Shown: piece after piece, positions 34,614-45,278 of the stretch
Layout of the letters: each line of letters opens with the position of its first letter
Position numbering within the stretch: the stretch's first letter is position 1
DNA from: Pantoea alfalfae
Lineage (GTDB): Bacteria > Pseudomonadota > Gammaproteobacteria > Enterobacterales > Enterobacteriaceae
NCBI RefSeq assembly: GCF_019880205.1
Contig: NZ_CP082292.1
Span: forward strand, 62,001 to 126,000
DNA: 64,000 nt
Reading direction: 5' to 3'
Notes under the pieces: model-generated
Told to the model about the DNA's origin: nothing
Database searches by the model: none
Seen by the model: the letters and a program-made list of their open reading frames with translations, nothing else
Translations under genes and position numbers: made by a program

Positions 34614-34834
34614 GGTAACACTCCAGAAAACGCATTAAGGCAATGGCGGCGATTATACGCGTTATGGCGCGAAAGTGCTCAATCACATCTCGATAACAAA
34701 GTGTGTAAGAGATTTGCCATTCAGGCTGCGGGTTATTTCGCTTTTTACTTTAATTACTAAAAATAAAAATCATTAAAATTCATGGCTTTGACTGTTATTG
34801 TTCTTTTTTTGAACTAACTATTTTTGCCATCGAC

Positions 34835-34862
34835 TTGAGGCTTTTACCAGTTGGTCTACATT
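34835..34862 (+). promoter_or_regulatory. Candidate csrC promoter
   Basis: TTGAGG (34835-34840), 16-bp spacer and TACATT (34857-34862). It would start transcription at about 34869. The 220 bp before it (34614-34834) are AT-rich and hold no gene I can see; in E. coli UvrY binds far upstream of csrC. Confidence 0.5.
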
Positions 34863-34868
34863 ATTGTG

Positions 34869-35098
34869 CAGTGAACGGCAGCACACATCAGGATGATGCG
34901 CTCAGGGATGTCAGGAAGGCAACGAGCGGTGGAATGGAAACGGTCAGGGATACGGCCAGACAGGGATAAGGAAAAGCTCAGGAGTTGAGCAGGCGCGGGA
35001 TTAACCGGGATGTTACGAGCCGAAAAGGACTTAAAACATGATTCCTTCTTACGAAGGTATGAAATAAGGCGACAGCTTGAGCTGTCGCCTTTTTTCTT
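34869..35098 (+). ncRNA. csrC: CsrA-sequestering sRNA CsrC
   Basis: CsrC binds many copies of the translational regulator CsrA and so relieves repression of glycogen, biofilm and virulence genes. The RNA is recognised by position (between engB and yihI) and by about twelve GGA motifs in 150 nt (for example AGGGATG, CAGGAAG, CGGGATT). The end is a perfect terminator AAGGCGACAG-cttga-CTGTCGCCTT with a T-run, as in E. coli. The 5' end is inferred from the promoter and may be off by several bases. Confidence 0.88.
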
Positions 35099-35162
35099 TG
35101 CCTGGTTTCTGCTAGATTTCGCCGCAATTCTATACTGAATAAAAAAGCCGGGACTGAATACT

Positions 35163-35687
35163 ATGAAGCAACCTGCACGAGCTGCTAACGGCAAACCTGC
35201 CGTCAAAGCCAAACGCAAATCGCGTGACGATATCAACCATGAAGCACGCGATCGCAAACGTGATAAAAAGCATCGCGGACACGCATCTGGCAGCCGTGCT
35301 AATCCGGCTGCGTCCGAAAGCAACGGCGGACGTCAGGAGAGCAGCGTAAAAGATCCGCGTATCGGAAGTAAAAAACCGGTAGCTCTGATTGCTGAGGGGA
35401 AAACCGCAGCCGTTAAACCAAAGAAAAGCGTGGCAAAACCGGCATCTGAGAAGAAAGTGCGTCTGACACCCGAAGAAGAGCTGGCGAAGCTGGAAAATGA
35501 CGAGCGTCTGGATGCGCTGCTGGATCGTCTGGAAAATGGCGAAACGCTGTCGGCAGAAGATCAGGGCTGGCTGGATGCTTCGCTGGACCGTATCGACGAA
35601 CTGATGGAGCAGTTAGGCATTGTGATGGATGATGCCGACGATGAGCAGGCTGAAGAAGATATGTACCGTCTGCTGAAGGGCAACTAA
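35163..35687 (+). CDS. yihI: Der GTPase-activating protein YihI
   Basis: YihI stimulates the GTPase Der (EngA) and slows 50S assembly. The 174-aa product has the typical very basic N-terminal half ([20 protein letters not shown]) and an acidic C-terminal half ([34 protein letters not shown]). A 9-bp perfect hairpin (GGCATGCGG / CCGCATGCC, 35700-35720) follows the stop without a T-run. Confidence 0.95.
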   Translation: MKQPARAANGKPAVKAKRKSRDDINHEARDRKRDKKHRGHASGSRANPAASESNGGRQESSVKDPRIGSKKPVALIAEGKTAAVKPKKSVAKPASEKKVRLTPEEELAKLENDERLDALLDRLENGETLSAEDQGWLDASLDRIDELMEQLGIVMDDADDEQAEEDMYRLLKGN

Positions 35688-35741
35688 GCAGATTTGATCG
35701 GCATGCGGTTTCCGCATGCCGTACTTATCAGGTAAACAACA

Positions 35742-35918
35742 ATGTTTTGGCCTGGATCAATTTTCGCGCTGCTGGCGACATGTTATCTGCTGTGGTTATT
35801 GTTTAAACTACGACGCCTGTCGCGGCTGAAGCAACGTTTACGTCGGGTCTCGACCCGCTCACCTTTCATCTCCTCTTCTTCGCGACCTTCTCTCAGACGA
35901 CGTCACCGGAAGGAGTGA
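35742..35918 (+). CDS. Small putative membrane protein ORF coupled to hemN
   Basis: A 58-codon ORF begins MFWPGSIFALLATCYLLWLL, has one predicted membrane helix (about residues 3-21), then a strongly basic, Ser/Arg-rich tail ending RRRHRKE. Its stop codon TGA overlaps the hemN Shine-Dalgarno and lies 2 bp before the hemN ATG, which suggests translational coupling. In some relatives a longer DUF2489 membrane protein is encoded between yihI and hemN; this could be a shortened relative or a remnant. No strong Shine-Dalgarno is visible. I do not recognise a function. Confidence 0.5.
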   Translation: MFWPGSIFALLATCYLLWLLFKLRRLSRLKQRLRRVSTRSPFISSSSRPSLRRRHRKE

Positions 35919-35920
35919 GC

Positions 35921-37294
35921 ATGCCATCGCAGCAGATTGAGTGGGATCAGGCGTTAATTGAAAAGTACAATTATGCCGGCCCGCGTTACACCTCTTATCC
36001 CACCGCGCTGGAGTTCAGCGAGCACTATGCACAAGGCGATTTTCAGCGAGCCGTGACGCGCTACCCTGATCGTCCGCTCTCGCTCTACGTCCATATTCCC
36101 TTCTGCCATCGTCTCTGCTACTTCTGCGGCTGTAATAAGATTGTGACCCGTCAGCGCCACAAAGCGGACCGTTATCTGGATGTGCTTGAGCAGGAGATTA
36201 TTCAGCGTGCGCCGCTATTTCGTCAGCGTCAGGTCACGCAGCTTCACTGGGGCGGCGGCACGCCAACCTTTCTCGATAATGCGCAGATTTCGCGGCTGGT
36301 GGGTTTGCTCAAGCAGCATTTCAGCGTGGCTGATGAGGCCGAAATGTCGATCGAAGTTGATCCCCGGGAAATAGAGCTGGATGTGATTGATCACCTGCGA
36401 TCGCTGGGATTCAATCGTCTGAGCATGGGAGTACAGGACTTCAATAAATCGGTGCAGGAACGGGTTAACCGGGTGCAGGACGAAGAGGTAATTTTTGGCC
36501 TGATGGCGCGCGCCCGTGAACAGGGCTTCAGCTCTGTCAGCATCGACCTGATCTATGGCTTGCCCCTGCAGACGCCAGCCAGCTTTGCCTGGACGCTGGA
36601 GCGGGTACTGGCACTCAATCCCGATCGCCTTAGCGTGTTTAACTATGCGCATCTGCCAGCGATGTTCGCGGCACAGCGTAAAATCAAAGAGGACGAACTG
36701 CCATCTGCTCAGCAAAAGCTGGATATCTTACAGCAGACCATCGCGACGCTGACTCAGCAGGGCTACCAGTTTATCGGGATGGATCACTTTGCAAAGCCGC
36801 AGGATGAGCTGGCCATCGCGCAGCGAAAAGGGCAGCTGCATCGCAATTTCCAGGGATACACGACACAGGGCGACAGCGATTTGCTGGGGCTTGGCGTTTC
36901 AGCCATCAGCATGATTGGCGACAGTTATGCGCAGAACCAGAAAGACCTCAACACCTGGTACAAGAGTGTTGAACAGCAGGGGAATGGCCTGTGGCGCGGC
37001 ATCGCCTTAACCGACGATGATTGCCTGCGTCGTGACGTGATTAAAACGCTGATCTGTAACTTCTCGCTGGATTTTGCCGCGACAGAAGCGCAATGGGGAA
37101 TCTGCTTCAGCGACTATTTTGCTGAGGATCTGGCGTTGCTGAAACCGTTAATTGCCGACGGGCTGGTAGTACAAACGGCTGGCGGGCTGGAGGTGACGGG
37201 GATTGGCCGCTTACTGATTCGTAATATCTGCATGTGTTTTGATCGTTATCTGCGTCAGAAAGCGCGTCAGCAGCAGTTCTCACGCGTTATCTGA
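35921..37294 (+). CDS. hemN: Oxygen-independent coproporphyrinogen III oxidase HemN
   Basis: HemN is a radical SAM enzyme that decarboxylates coproporphyrinogen III to protoporphyrinogen IX without O2. The 457-aa product has exactly the E. coli length. The 4Fe-4S motif is Cys62-x3-Cys66-x2-Cys69 in FCHRLCYFCGCNK, with GGGTP and the C-terminal RNICMCFDRYLRQKAR. AAGGAG lies 5 nt before the ATG; an in-frame GTG two codons upstream overlaps that Shine-Dalgarno and is rejected. The gene converges on ntrC. Confidence 0.97.
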   Translation: MPSQQIEWDQALIEKYNYAGPRYTSYPTALEFSEHYAQGDFQRAVTRYPDRPLSLYVHIPFCHRLCYFCGCNKIVTRQRHKADRYLDVLEQEIIQRAPLFRQRQVTQLHWGGGTPTFLDNAQISRLVGLLKQHFSVADEAEMSIEVDPREIELDVIDHLRSLGFNRLSMGVQDFNKSVQERVNRVQDEEVIFGLMARAREQGFSSVSIDLIYGLPLQTPASFAWTLERVLALNPDRLSVFNYAHLPAMFAAQRKIKEDELPSAQQKLDILQQTIATLTQQGYQFIGMDHFAKPQDELAIAQRKGQLHRNFQGYTTQGDSDLLGLGVSAISMIGDSYAQNQKDLNTWYKSVEQQGNGLWRGIALTDDDCLRRDVIKTLICNFSLDFAATEAQWGICFSDYFAEDLALLKPLIADGLVVQTAGGLEVTGIGRLLIRNICMCFDRYLRQKARQQQFSRVI

Positions 37295-37334
37295 AGAAAC
37301 GGGCTGGCAACCACTCCAGCCCGTACTGAACCGC

Positions 37335-38744
37335 TTATTCCATGCCAAGCTCTTTCAGCTTGCGCGTCAGCGTGTTTCGTCCCCAGCCCAGCAGACGTGC
37401 TGCTTCCTGCTTATGGCCTTGCGTATGACGCAGCGCAGTAGTGAGCAGCGTACGCTCCATCTCTGGCTGGGCTTCTGACAGCAGATTCTGATGACCGGAA
37501 CGCAGGGCGCGGTCGGCCCACTGTGCCAGCAGGGTTGCCCAGCTGTCAGGCAGCGACTGCACCGGATTTTCCGGGGTACTGGATTCAAACAGTTCCCCGG
37601 GCAGATCCTGAATCAGTACTTCCTGGCCCGCCGCCATCACGGTCAGCCAGCGACAGGTGTTTTCCAGCTGACGGACGTTACCGGACCAGTGAAGCCGGGT
37701 TAAGGCGGTCTCGGTTTCCGGATGCAGAATCTTCGCTTCCACTCCCAGCTCTCGGGCCGCCACCTGCAGGAAGTAACGTGCCAGACGCGGGATGTCCTCA
37801 CGACGCTCACGCAGCGGTGGCAGATGCACGCGAATCACATTCAGGCGGTGAAAAAGATCCTCACGGAACTTGCCTTCCTGTACGCGTAATTCCAGATTCT
37901 GGTGGGTCGCCGCGATAATACGCACATCCACTTTGACCGGTGCATAGCCACCAACGCGATAGAACTGACCATCGGCCAGCACGCGCAGCAGACGGGTCTG
38001 CACATCCAGCGGCATATCACCGATCTCATCCAGAAACAGCGTGCCGCCATCCGCCTGCTCAAAACGGCCCTGACGGATCTGGTTTGCGCCGGTAAAGGCA
38101 CCTTTCTCGTGACCGAACAGTTCGGACTCAATCAAATCTTTGGGAATCGCCGCCATGTTCAGCGCAATAAAAGGCGCTTTGGTACGCGGACTGTGGCGAT
38201 GCAGCGCATGAGCTACCAGCTCTTTACCGGTACCGGATTCGCCGTTGATCAGCACACTGATCGACGAGCGCGATAACCGGCCGATGATACGAAACACATC
38301 CTGCATCGCCGGCGCTTCACCAATGATATCGGTGGTGGGTCCGCTGACAGGCTGATTACGCGGCTGCTGCTGCTCCTGATAGTGACTGATAGCACGCTCG
38401 ACCAGCGCAACGGCTTCATCGATATCAAACGGTTTAGGCAGGTAATCAAAGGCACCCTGCTGATAAGCGCTGACGGCTGCGTCCAGATCCGAATGCGCCG
38501 TCATTATGATGACCGGAAGCATCGGATGACGCTGTTTAATCTGTTTCAGCAGCGCCAGGCCATCCATACCGGGCATGCGAATATCTGACAGTAAAACGTC
38601 CGGGGTCTTGGTTGAGAGGGCATCCAGCACCTCGCTTGCGCTGTCAAACGTCGCGCAGCTCAAACCGGCTCCAGTGAGCGCGCGTTCAAGCACCCAGCGG
38701 ATGGAGCTATCGTCATCGACGATCCAGACTATCCCTCGTTGCAT
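37335..38744 (-). CDS. glnG: Nitrogen regulation response regulator NtrC (GlnG)
   Basis: NtrC activates sigma-54 promoters when nitrogen is limiting. The 469-aa product has a receiver domain with phospho-acceptor Asp54 (LLSDIRMPG), an AAA+ domain with Walker A GESGTGKE and the sigma-54 contact loop GAFTGA, and a C-terminal Fis-type HTH ([20 protein letters not shown]). It follows ntrB with a 7-bp gap in the glnA-ntrB-ntrC operon. Its own sites are seen upstream of glnA. Confidence 0.98.
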   Translation of the reverse strand: MQRGIVWIVDDDSSIRWVLERALTGAGLSCATFDSASEVLDALSTKTPDVLLSDIRMPGMDGLALLKQIKQRHPMLPVIIMTAHSDLDAAVSAYQQGAFDYLPKPFDIDEAVALVERAISHYQEQQQPRNQPVSGPTTDIIGEAPAMQDVFRIIGRLSRSSISVLINGESGTGKELVAHALHRHSPRTKAPFIALNMAAIPKDLIESELFGHEKGAFTGANQIRQGRFEQADGGTLFLDEIGDMPLDVQTRLLRVLADGQFYRVGGYAPVKVDVRIIAATHQNLELRVQEGKFREDLFHRLNVIRVHLPPLRERREDIPRLARYFLQVAARELGVEAKILHPETETALTRLHWSGNVRQLENTCRWLTVMAAGQEVLIQDLPGELFESSTPENPVQSLPDSWATLLAQWADRALRSGHQNLLSEAQPEMERTLLTTALRHTQGHKQEAARLLGWGRNTLTRKLKELGME

Positions 38745-38751
38745 AGAAACC

Positions 38752-39801
38752 TCACTGGCGAATAGGCAGGTAAACCGAAAATTCGGTGTGTCCCGGCCAA
38801 CTGTTAAATTCTATTTTTCCTGAATGTTGATCAATCAGGCTACGGGCGATGGAGAGGCCTAAACCGGTTCCGCCTTCACGTCCGCTGACCATCGGATAAA
38901 ACAGCGTATCCTGCAGCTGGGCCGGAATGCCGGGGCCATCATCTTCAATATCAATACGTGCCACCAGGCGATAACGCGTGCCGTGCAGCGTCAACTGAAA
39001 AGCGGTGCGGGTGCGGATAACAATGGTGCCACCGTCGTCGCCCAGCGCCTGAAGTGCGTTGCGAACCACGTTAAGCAGCACCTGTTCTATCTGGTCAGGG
39101 TCATGCGGCAGTTCCGGCAGGCTGGGGTCGTAATCCCGTACCAGCGAAACATTCTCCGGCAGCTCCATCGACACCAGATTGACCACCCGTTCGGCCACCT
39201 GATGAATGCTCTGCGTGATGTGCATGCCTGGCTGCTGCGGTCCTAACAGACGATCCACCAGATTTCGCAACCGGTCGGCCTGTTCAATGATCACTTTGGT
39301 GTATTCATTTAGTGACGGATCGGGCAGGGCGCGGGATAGAAGCTGTGCCGCGCCGCGTAATCCGCCCAGCGGATTTTTAATCTCATGGGCCAGACCGCGA
39401 ACCAGGTCGCGAGCAGCCACCTGCTGCGCATGCTGTAACTGCTCCTGACTGAGGCGACGCTGATTATCCATCGGCGCCATTTCCATCAAAATTAAGCCAT
39501 CGGGTAACCGCTGGGCGGTCAGCGACATAATATGTGCGCGACCATCTACCACCAGCGTGACCTCACTGTCAGTAAATCCCTGGCCAGCCTCAAGACTCTC
39601 GCGCATCACCTCAATATTCAGCGAAAAGTAGCCGGTTAATTCCGGTAATGGTGTGCCGAACAATTTGCGTGAGCTTTGCGCCAGTAATTGCTGCGCCGCC
39701 GGATTGGCGTAATGAATAACCAGATCGTTATCCACTAACAAAATACTGTTGATTAACGCGTTGAGAATCTGCCCTGCATCGGGCAGAGAGCCAGTTGCCA
39801 T
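38752..39801 (-). CDS. glnL: Nitrogen regulation sensor kinase NtrB (GlnL)
   Basis: NtrB phosphorylates NtrC, or dephosphorylates it when bound by the PII protein. The 349-aa product has the E. coli length, with a PAS domain (about 7-100), H-box [20 protein letters not shown] and ATPase motifs [17 protein letters not shown] and [11 protein letters not shown]. The ATG at 39801 is preceded by GAGGA at 7 nt; a longer frame to 39831 is not conserved. The glnA terminator lies upstream, so read-through from glnA controls its level. Confidence 0.97.
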   Translation of the reverse strand: MATGSLPDAGQILNALINSILLVDNDLVIHYANPAAQQLLAQSSRKLFGTPLPELTGYFSLNIEVMRESLEAGQGFTDSEVTLVVDGRAHIMSLTAQRLPDGLILMEMAPMDNQRRLSQEQLQHAQQVAARDLVRGLAHEIKNPLGGLRGAAQLLSRALPDPSLNEYTKVIIEQADRLRNLVDRLLGPQQPGMHITQSIHQVAERVVNLVSMELPENVSLVRDYDPSLPELPHDPDQIEQVLLNVVRNALQALGDDGGTIVIRTRTAFQLTLHGTRYRLVARIDIEDDGPGIPAQLQDTLFYPMVSGREGGTGLGLSIARSLIDQHSGKIEFNSWPGHTEFSVYLPIRQ

Positions 39802-39880
39802 ACAACGTTCCTCTGCACCAGTCAGGTGCATTGTAGTCTTTAAGCCGAATAGAGGGCGAATGAACGGTGAATTCGCGGAG

Positions 39881-39905
39881 AAAAAAGCCCATCCGAAGAT
39901 GGGCT
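39881..39905 (-). terminator. glnA-ntrB attenuating terminator
   Basis: On the minus strand AGCCCATC-TTCG-GATGGGCT is followed by TTTTTT. It lies 35 bp after the glnA stop and would reduce transcription into ntrBC. In E. coli and Salmonella the glnA 3' UTR also yields the sRNA GlnZ; whether that happens here cannot be seen. Confidence 0.93.
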
Positions 39906-39939
39906 AAAAGTTTCCACGGCAACAAAAACGTCTGACCAG

Positions 39940-41349
39940 TTAAACGCTGTAGTAAAGCTCGAACTCAACCGGGTGTGGCGTCATGCGAACGCGATCCATC
40001 TCGGCTTTACGCAGTTCGATGTAAGCATCGATCGATTCGTCTGTGAATACACCGCCACGGGTCAGGAACTCGCGGTCTTCGTTCAGTGCATTCAGCGCTT
40101 CTTCCAGAGAGCCTGCAACTTTTGGAATCTCAGCTTCTTCTTCCGGTGGCAGGTCATACAGATTCTTATCCATCGCGTCACCAGGATGGATTTTGTTGAT
40201 GATGCCATCCAGGCCAGCCATCAGCAGCGCGGTGAACGCCAGGTATGGGTTAGCTGCTGGATCCGGGAAACGCGCTTCAATACGACGGGCTTTCGGGCTG
40301 GCAACAACCGGGATACGGATTGAGGCAGAACGGTTACGGGCAGAGTAAGCCAGCATAACCGGTGCTTCGTAACCCGGAACCAGACGCTTGTAAGAGTTGG
40401 TTGTCGGGTTCGCCAGGGCGTTGATCGCTTTCGCGTGCTTGATGATACCGCCGATATAGAACAGCGCCATTTCAGACAGGCCGCCGTACTTATCGCCGGC
40501 AAACAGGTTCTGGCCGCCTTTAGAGAGTGACATGTGGCAGTGCATGCCTGAACCGTTGTCGCCAAACATTGGCTTCGGCATGAAGGTCGCCGTTTTGCCG
40601 TAAGCGTGCGCAACGTTGTGAACGACATATTTGTAGATCTGAATTTCGTCCGCTTTTTTGGTCATGGTATTGAAGCGGGTTGCCACTTCGTTCTGACCTG
40701 CGGTCGCCACTTCGTGGTGATGCGCTTCAACAACCAGGCCCATCTGCTCCATGGTCAGACACATGGCAGAACGGATGTCCTGGGATGAGTCAACCGGTGG
40801 AACCGGGAAGTAGCCGCCTTTCAGACCTGGACGGTGACCTTTGTTACCGCCTTCGTACTCTTTACCTGTGTTCCATGCCGCTTCGATATCGTCGATAGCC
40901 ACATGTGAGCCGGACGTTGATGAACCGAAACGGATGTCATCGAACAGGAAGAATTCGGGTTCTGGTCCAAACAGCACGGTGTCCGCGATGCCGGAAGAGC
41001 GCAGGTAATCTTCAGCGCGCTTGGCGATAGAGCGTGGATCGCGATCGTAGCCCTGCATGGTGCCTGGCTCAAGAATGTCACAACGGATGATCAGCGTAGA
41101 ATCTTCGAAGAAAGGATCCATGACTGCCGTGGTGGCGTCAGGCATCAGCACCATGTCTGATTCGTTAATGCCTTTCCAGCCGCCAATAGACGAACCATCG
41201 AACATTTTGCCTTCTTCGAAGAAGTCAGCGTTAACCTGGTGAGCAGGGATCGTAACGTGCTGTTCTTTACCTTTGGTATCGGTAAAACGCAGGTCAACAA
41301 ACTTAACTTCATGCTCGTTCATCATCGAGAGAACGTGTTCAGCGGACAT
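39940..41349 (-). CDS. glnA: Glutamine synthetase type I
   Basis: GlnA makes glutamine from glutamate, ammonia and ATP as a dodecamer regulated by adenylylation. The 469-aa product has the E. coli length. Seen motifs are the GS signature [12 protein letters not shown], the ATP-binding [16 protein letters not shown], and NLYDLPPEE containing the adenylylated Tyr397. The ATG at 41349 has AGGAG 8 nt upstream. The open frame continues to 41499 but that part is the promoter region, not protein. Confidence 0.99.
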   Translation of the reverse strand: MSAEHVLSMMNEHEVKFVDLRFTDTKGKEQHVTIPAHQVNADFFEEGKMFDGSSIGGWKGINESDMVLMPDATTAVMDPFFEDSTLIIRCDILEPGTMQGYDRDPRSIAKRAEDYLRSSGIADTVLFGPEPEFFLFDDIRFGSSTSGSHVAIDDIEAAWNTGKEYEGGNKGHRPGLKGGYFPVPPVDSSQDIRSAMCLTMEQMGLVVEAHHHEVATAGQNEVATRFNTMTKKADEIQIYKYVVHNVAHAYGKTATFMPKPMFGDNGSGMHCHMSLSKGGQNLFAGDKYGGLSEMALFYIGGIIKHAKAINALANPTTNSYKRLVPGYEAPVMLAYSARNRSASIRIPVVASPKARRIEARFPDPAANPYLAFTALLMAGLDGIINKIHPGDAMDKNLYDLPPEEEAEIPKVAGSLEEALNALNEDREFLTRGGVFTDESIDAYIELRKAEMDRVRMTPHPVEFELYYSV

Positions 41350-41498
41350 ACTCAACTCTCCTGGAAATGGTCTTTCATTATCTACATGGCGAGGAAACGT
41401 CGTTTCCGGAATGCGTTTGGGAAAACCACTCCCTGACTCATCTCTTCCGGCACGCTCTTCAACCGACATCTGACTGGCGTTTACGCTTGTATCAGACA

Positions 41499-41516
41499 AA
41501 GCGAATTCTGTGCCAA
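41499..41516 (-). promoter_or_regulatory. Sigma-54 promoter glnAp2
   Basis: On the minus strand TTGGCACAGAATTCGCT differs by one base from the E. coli glnAp2 core and has the GG(-24)/GC(-12) elements. Start would be near 41488. Confidence 0.9.
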
Positions 41517-41591
41517 CTTTTTTGATGTTGCTTAAATCCCCTTGTGATGCACCTTTTTGTCATAAAGCGCCTGCACCACGATGGTCTTAGC

Positions 41592-41638
41592 GCACCATTA
41601 TGGTGCTTAACAGTGATTTGATAGCACTATTTTGGTGC
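41592..41638. promoter_or_regulatory. Paired NtrC enhancer sites of glnA
   Basis: GCACCATTATGGTGC (41592-41606) and GCACTATTTTGGTGC (41624-41638) fit the NtrC dyad GCAC-N7-GTGC. Their centres are 32 bp apart, three helical turns, at about -111 and -143 from the glnAp2 start, as in E. coli. The 437-bp glnA-typA gap contains these, glnAp2 and the typA promoter. Confidence 0.9.
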
Positions 41639-41786
41639 ACAGGACCAACTTAGTGCATTTTCTGCACCGGGAACAGGGCAAATTTGCGTCGATGCAATAA
41701 ACTTTCAGTGAAAAGTGTGATCCTGTTCAGTCTTCCGCTTAATCCGTGTACAATACCGCGCTATTTCTAATGCCTGAGGCAAAGCT

Positions 41787-43610
41787 GTGATCGAAAATTT
41801 GCGTAACATCGCCATCATCGCGCACGTTGACCATGGAAAGACCACCCTGGTTGACAAACTGCTGCAACAATCCGGTACTTTTGATGCCCGTACCGAAGCA
41901 ACCGAGCGCGTGATGGACTCCAATGATTTGGAGAAAGAGCGTGGGATTACCATCCTCGCAAAAAACACCGCCATTAAGTGGAATGACTACCGTATCAACA
42001 TCGTTGATACCCCAGGACACGCCGACTTCGGTGGTGAAGTTGAGCGCGTCATGTCCATGGTGGACTCGGTGCTGCTGGTTGTAGATGCGATGGATGGCCC
42101 TATGCCGCAAACCCGCTTCGTGACCAAAAAAGCGTTCGCGCATGGTCTGAAGCCGATTGTGGTTATCAACAAAGTAGACCGCCCGGGTGCGCGTCCGGAT
42201 TGGGTTGTGGATCAGGTATTTGACCTGTTCGTAAACCTGGATGCCACTGACGAGCAGCTCGACTTCCCTATCATTTTCGCCTCTGCGCTGAATGGTATTG
42301 CGGGTCTTGAGCACACCGACATGGCTGACGATATGACCCCGCTGTATCAGGCGATCGTTGACCACGTTGCGCCTCCGCAGGTTGAGGCTGATGCCCCACT
42401 GCAGATGCAAATCTCTCAGCTGGACTACAACAACTACCTGGGCGTGATCGGCATCGGCCGTATCAAGCGCGGTAAAGTTAAGCCTAACCAGCAAGTCACT
42501 ATCATCGATAGCGAAGGCAAAACCCGTAACGCTAAAGTCGGTAAAGTCCTGACTCATCTGGGTCTTGAGCGTATCGACAGCGACCTGGCAGAAGCGGGCG
42601 ATATCATTGCTATCACCGGTCTGGGCGAGCTGAACATCTCTGACACTATCTGTGACACGCAGAATGTGGAAGCGCTGCCAGCCCTGAGCGTCGATGAACC
42701 AACCGTAACCATGTTCTTTAACGTCAACACCTCACCGTTCTGCGGTAAAGAAGGTAAATACGTGACTTCACGTCAGATCCTTGAGCGTCTGAACAAAGAA
42801 CTGGTTCACAACGTGGCATTGCGTGTTGAAGAAACTGAAGATTCTGACGCCTTCCGCGTATCAGGTCGTGGTGAGCTGCACCTGTCAGTTCTGATCGAAA
42901 ACATGCGTCGTGAAGGTTTCGAACTGGCGGTATCCCGTCCGAAAGTTATCTTCCGCGAATTCGAAGGCCGTAAACAGGAGCCATTTGAGAACGTCACGCT
43001 GGATATCGAAGAAACGCATCAGGGTTCCGTTATGCAAGCCATGGGTGAGCGTAAAGGCGATCTGAAAAACATGGATCCGGATGGCAAAGGCCGCGTACGT
43101 CTCGACTACGTGATCCCAAGCCGTGGCCTGATTGGCTTCCGTAACGAATTCATGACCATGACGTCCGGTACCGGTCTGCTCTACTCTACCTTCAGCCACT
43201 ACGACGATATCCGTCCAGGCGAAGTGGGCCAGCGTCAGAACGGCGTACTGATCTCTAACGGTCAGGGTAAAGCCGTAGCGTTCGCTCTGTTCGGTCTGCA
43301 GGATCGCGGTAAGCTGTTCCTGGGTCACGGTGCAGAAGTCTATGAAGGCCAGATCATCGGTATTCACAGCCGTTCTAACGACCTGACCGTAAACTGTCTG
43401 ACCGGTAAGAAGCTGACCAACATGCGTGCTTCCGGTACTGATGAAGCAACGACACTGGTTCCACCGCAGAAAATGACGCTGGAACAGGCGATCGAGTTCA
43501 TCGATGATGACGAACTGGTTGAAGTAACACCGCTGTCAGTGCGTATCCGTAAACGTCACCTGACGGAAAACGACCGTAAACGTGCTTCACGTGGTCCTAA
43601 AGACGCATAA
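41787..43610 (+). CDS. typA: Ribosome-associated GTPase TypA/BipA
   Basis: TypA is a translational GTPase of the EF-G group needed for 50S assembly at low temperature and for stress responses. The 607-aa product has the family length, G1 [11 protein letters not shown]2 RGITI, G3 [10 protein letters not shown] and G4 [10 protein letters not shown]. The start codon is GTG ([11 protein letters not shown]), with GAGG 8 nt upstream, as expected from E. coli alignment. It is divergent from glnA and ends at a strong terminator. Confidence 0.98.
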   Translation: MIENLRNIAIIAHVDHGKTTLVDKLLQQSGTFDARTEATERVMDSNDLEKERGITILAKNTAIKWNDYRINIVDTPGHADFGGEVERVMSMVDSVLLVVDAMDGPMPQTRFVTKKAFAHGLKPIVVINKVDRPGARPDWVVDQVFDLFVNLDATDEQLDFPIIFASALNGIAGLEHTDMADDMTPLYQAIVDHVAPPQVEADAPLQMQISQLDYNNYLGVIGIGRIKRGKVKPNQQVTIIDSEGKTRNAKVGKVLTHLGLERIDSDLAEAGDIIAITGLGELNISDTICDTQNVEALPALSVDEPTVTMFFNVNTSPFCGKEGKYVTSRQILERLNKELVHNVALRVEETEDSDAFRVSGRGELHLSVLIENMRREGFELAVSRPKVIFREFEGRKQEPFENVTLDIEETHQGSVMQAMGERKGDLKNMDPDGKGRVRLDYVIPSRGLIGFRNEFMTMTSGTGLLYSTFSHYDDIRPGEVGQRQNGVLISNGQGKAVAFALFGLQDRGKLFLGHGAEVYEGQIIGIHSRSNDLTVNCLTGKKLTNMRASGTDEATTLVPPQKMTLEQAIEFIDDDELVEVTPLSVRIRKRHLTENDRKRASRGPKDA

Positions 43611-43630
43611 ATGCGCCTTTAACTGATAAA

Positions 43631-43655
43631 AGCCCCGCATGCGGGGCTTTTTTTT
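43631..43655 (+). terminator. Rho-independent terminator of typA
   Basis: AGCCCCGC-AT-GCGGGGCT followed by eight T residues, 20 bp after the stop codon. Confidence 0.95.
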
Positions 43656-43808
43656 GCCTGAAATTCCGGCTTCTTCAGTCGGGCCAGTAAATATTTGGGT
43701 GCGTTTTATCCATCTTCTGGCGTTTACGCTTTTCTCTCCACGCGTGCCTGTTCAGCCTGCACTTTTGCCGCTAGAGTGAATACTCCAGGGAACAGAAGGA
43801 GACACACC

Positions 43809-44405
43809 ATGCTGTATATCTTTGATTTGGGCAATGTGATTATTGATATCGACTTTAACCGCGTGCTGGGTGTCTGGAGTGACCTTAGCCGTGTGCCACT
43901 GGCCTCGCTGCAAAGCCATTTCCAGATGGACGAAGCGTTTGAACAACACGAACGTGGTGAGCTCAGCGACGAAAACTTCGCGCTTGCACTGTGTGAAAAG
44001 CTGGAAATCGCGCTGAGTTATGAACAGTTTACTGCTGGCTGGCAGGCGGTCTTCGTGGACGTACGTCCTGAAACCCTGGCGCTGATGAACCGGCTGCGAC
44101 TTGAAGGTCATCGGGTGGTGATCCTCTCTAACACGAATAAGCTGCATTGCGAATTCTGGCCGACGCAGTATCCCGACGTACAGCAGGCGGCAGACAAACT
44201 CTATCTCTCGCAGGAGCTGGGTATGCGTAAACCGGAAGCCCGGATTTATCAGCATGTGCTGGACGCGGAGGGTGTGACTGCCGATCAAACGGTGTTTTTC
44301 GACGATAACCCGGATAACATTGAGGCGGCGCGCGCCCTGGGCATTGAAAGTGTACTGGTTACTGACAGTAAAACGGTACCTGACTGGTTTGCAGGTCAAT
44401 CTTAA
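43809..44405 (+). CDS. yihX: HAD-superfamily sugar phosphatase YihX
   Basis: YihX is a haloacid-dehalogenase-like phosphatase; the E. coli enzyme acts on alpha-D-glucose-1-phosphate. The 198-aa product has motif I FDLGNVI (nucleophile Asp6), motif II VILSNTN, motif III Lys in GMRKPEA and motif IV FFDDNPDN. The ATG at 43809 follows AAGGAG; a longer frame to 43695 has no support. The yihX-yihY-dtd-fabY order is the E. coli order, without the yihL-yihW accessory genes that separate typA and yihX there. Confidence 0.95.
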   Translation: MLYIFDLGNVIIDIDFNRVLGVWSDLSRVPLASLQSHFQMDEAFEQHERGELSDENFALALCEKLEIALSYEQFTAGWQAVFVDVRPETLALMNRLRLEGHRVVILSNTNKLHCEFWPTQYPDVQQAADKLYLSQELGMRKPEARIYQHVLDAEGVTADQTVFFDDNPDNIEAARALGIESVLVTDSKTVPDWFAGQS

Positions 44406-44408
44406 CCC

Positions 44409-45278
44409 ATGATGTCAGGTAAATTTCGTCCCGGGCTGCATGCGTTCTGGTTGTGGCTCAGGCTGTTATGGAAACGCATTGATGAGGATGGCATGACGAC
44501 TCAGGCCGGTAATCTGGCTTATGTCTCATTGCTGGCGCTGGTTCCGCTGATTGCGGTGGTGTTTGCCCTGTTTGCGGCGTTCCCGGTCTTCTCTGATATC
44601 AGCGTGCAGTTGAAACAGTTTGTCTTTAACAATCTGATGCCGGCTGCAGGCAACACGTTGCAACGCTATCTTGAGCAGTTTGTGGCTAACGTAAACCGGA
44701 TGACGGCGGTCGGGGCTGTCGGCCTGATCGTGACGGCCTTGCTGCTGATGCATTCGGTTGATACCGCGTTAAATACCATCTGGCGCAGCAACAAGAAGCG
44801 GCCAATGGTTTACTCCTTTGCGGTCTACTGGATGATTCTGACGCTCGGCCCGCTGCTGGCAGGTGCCAGCCTGGCGATCAGCTCCTATCTGCTGTCACTG
44901 CGCTGGATTAATGCGACCGGCGTCACCAGCCTGGTCGATCAGATGCTGCGCATTTTCCCGCTTCTGCTGTCGTGGCTCGCCTTCTGGTTGCTCTACAGCA
45001 TTGTGCCTACCCAGCGGGTACCGCCACGCGATGCGCTGATTGGCGCGCTGGTTGCAGGTGCGCTGTTTGAGCTGGGTAAAAAGGGCTTTGCGCTCTATGT
45101 TACTATGTTCCCCTCTTATCAGCTGATCTACGGCGTACTGGCCGTGATCCCGATTCTGTTTCTCTGGGTCTACTGGACCTGGTGTATTGTGTTGTTAGGC
45201 GCTGAAATTACCGTCGCGTTAGCCGACTATCGGCAGTTAAAACAGCAGCACAAAGAAGAACAACGCGAGGAAACATGA
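44409..45278 (+). CDS. yihY: YihY/BrkB-family inner-membrane protein
   Basis: YihY is a conserved membrane protein of the BrkB family, once annotated as ribonuclease BN in error; its function is not settled. The 289-aa product has about six membrane segments, the conserved [19 protein letters not shown] start and the [20 protein letters not shown] block. It starts 3 bp after yihX and overlaps dtd by 4 bp, so the cluster is translated as one unit. Confidence 0.94.
   Translation: MMSGKFRPGLHAFWLWLRLLWKRIDEDGMTTQAGNLAYVSLLALVPLIAVVFALFAAFPVFSDISVQLKQFVFNNLMPAAGNTLQRYLEQFVANVNRMTAVGAVGLIVTALLLMHSVDTALNTIWRSNKKRPMVYSFAVYWMILTLGPLLAGASLAISSYLLSLRWINATGVTSLVDQMLRIFPLLLSWLAFWLLYSIVPTQRVPPRDALIGALVAGALFELGKKGFALYVTMFPSYQLIYGVLAVIPILFLWVYWTWCIVLLGAEITVALADYRQLKQQHKEEQREET

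Noticed and set aside
41350..41499. N-terminal extension of glnA
   Set aside because: It is an open frame, but GlnA aligns from 41349, where a good Shine-Dalgarno exists, and the upstream DNA is the glnA promoter region.
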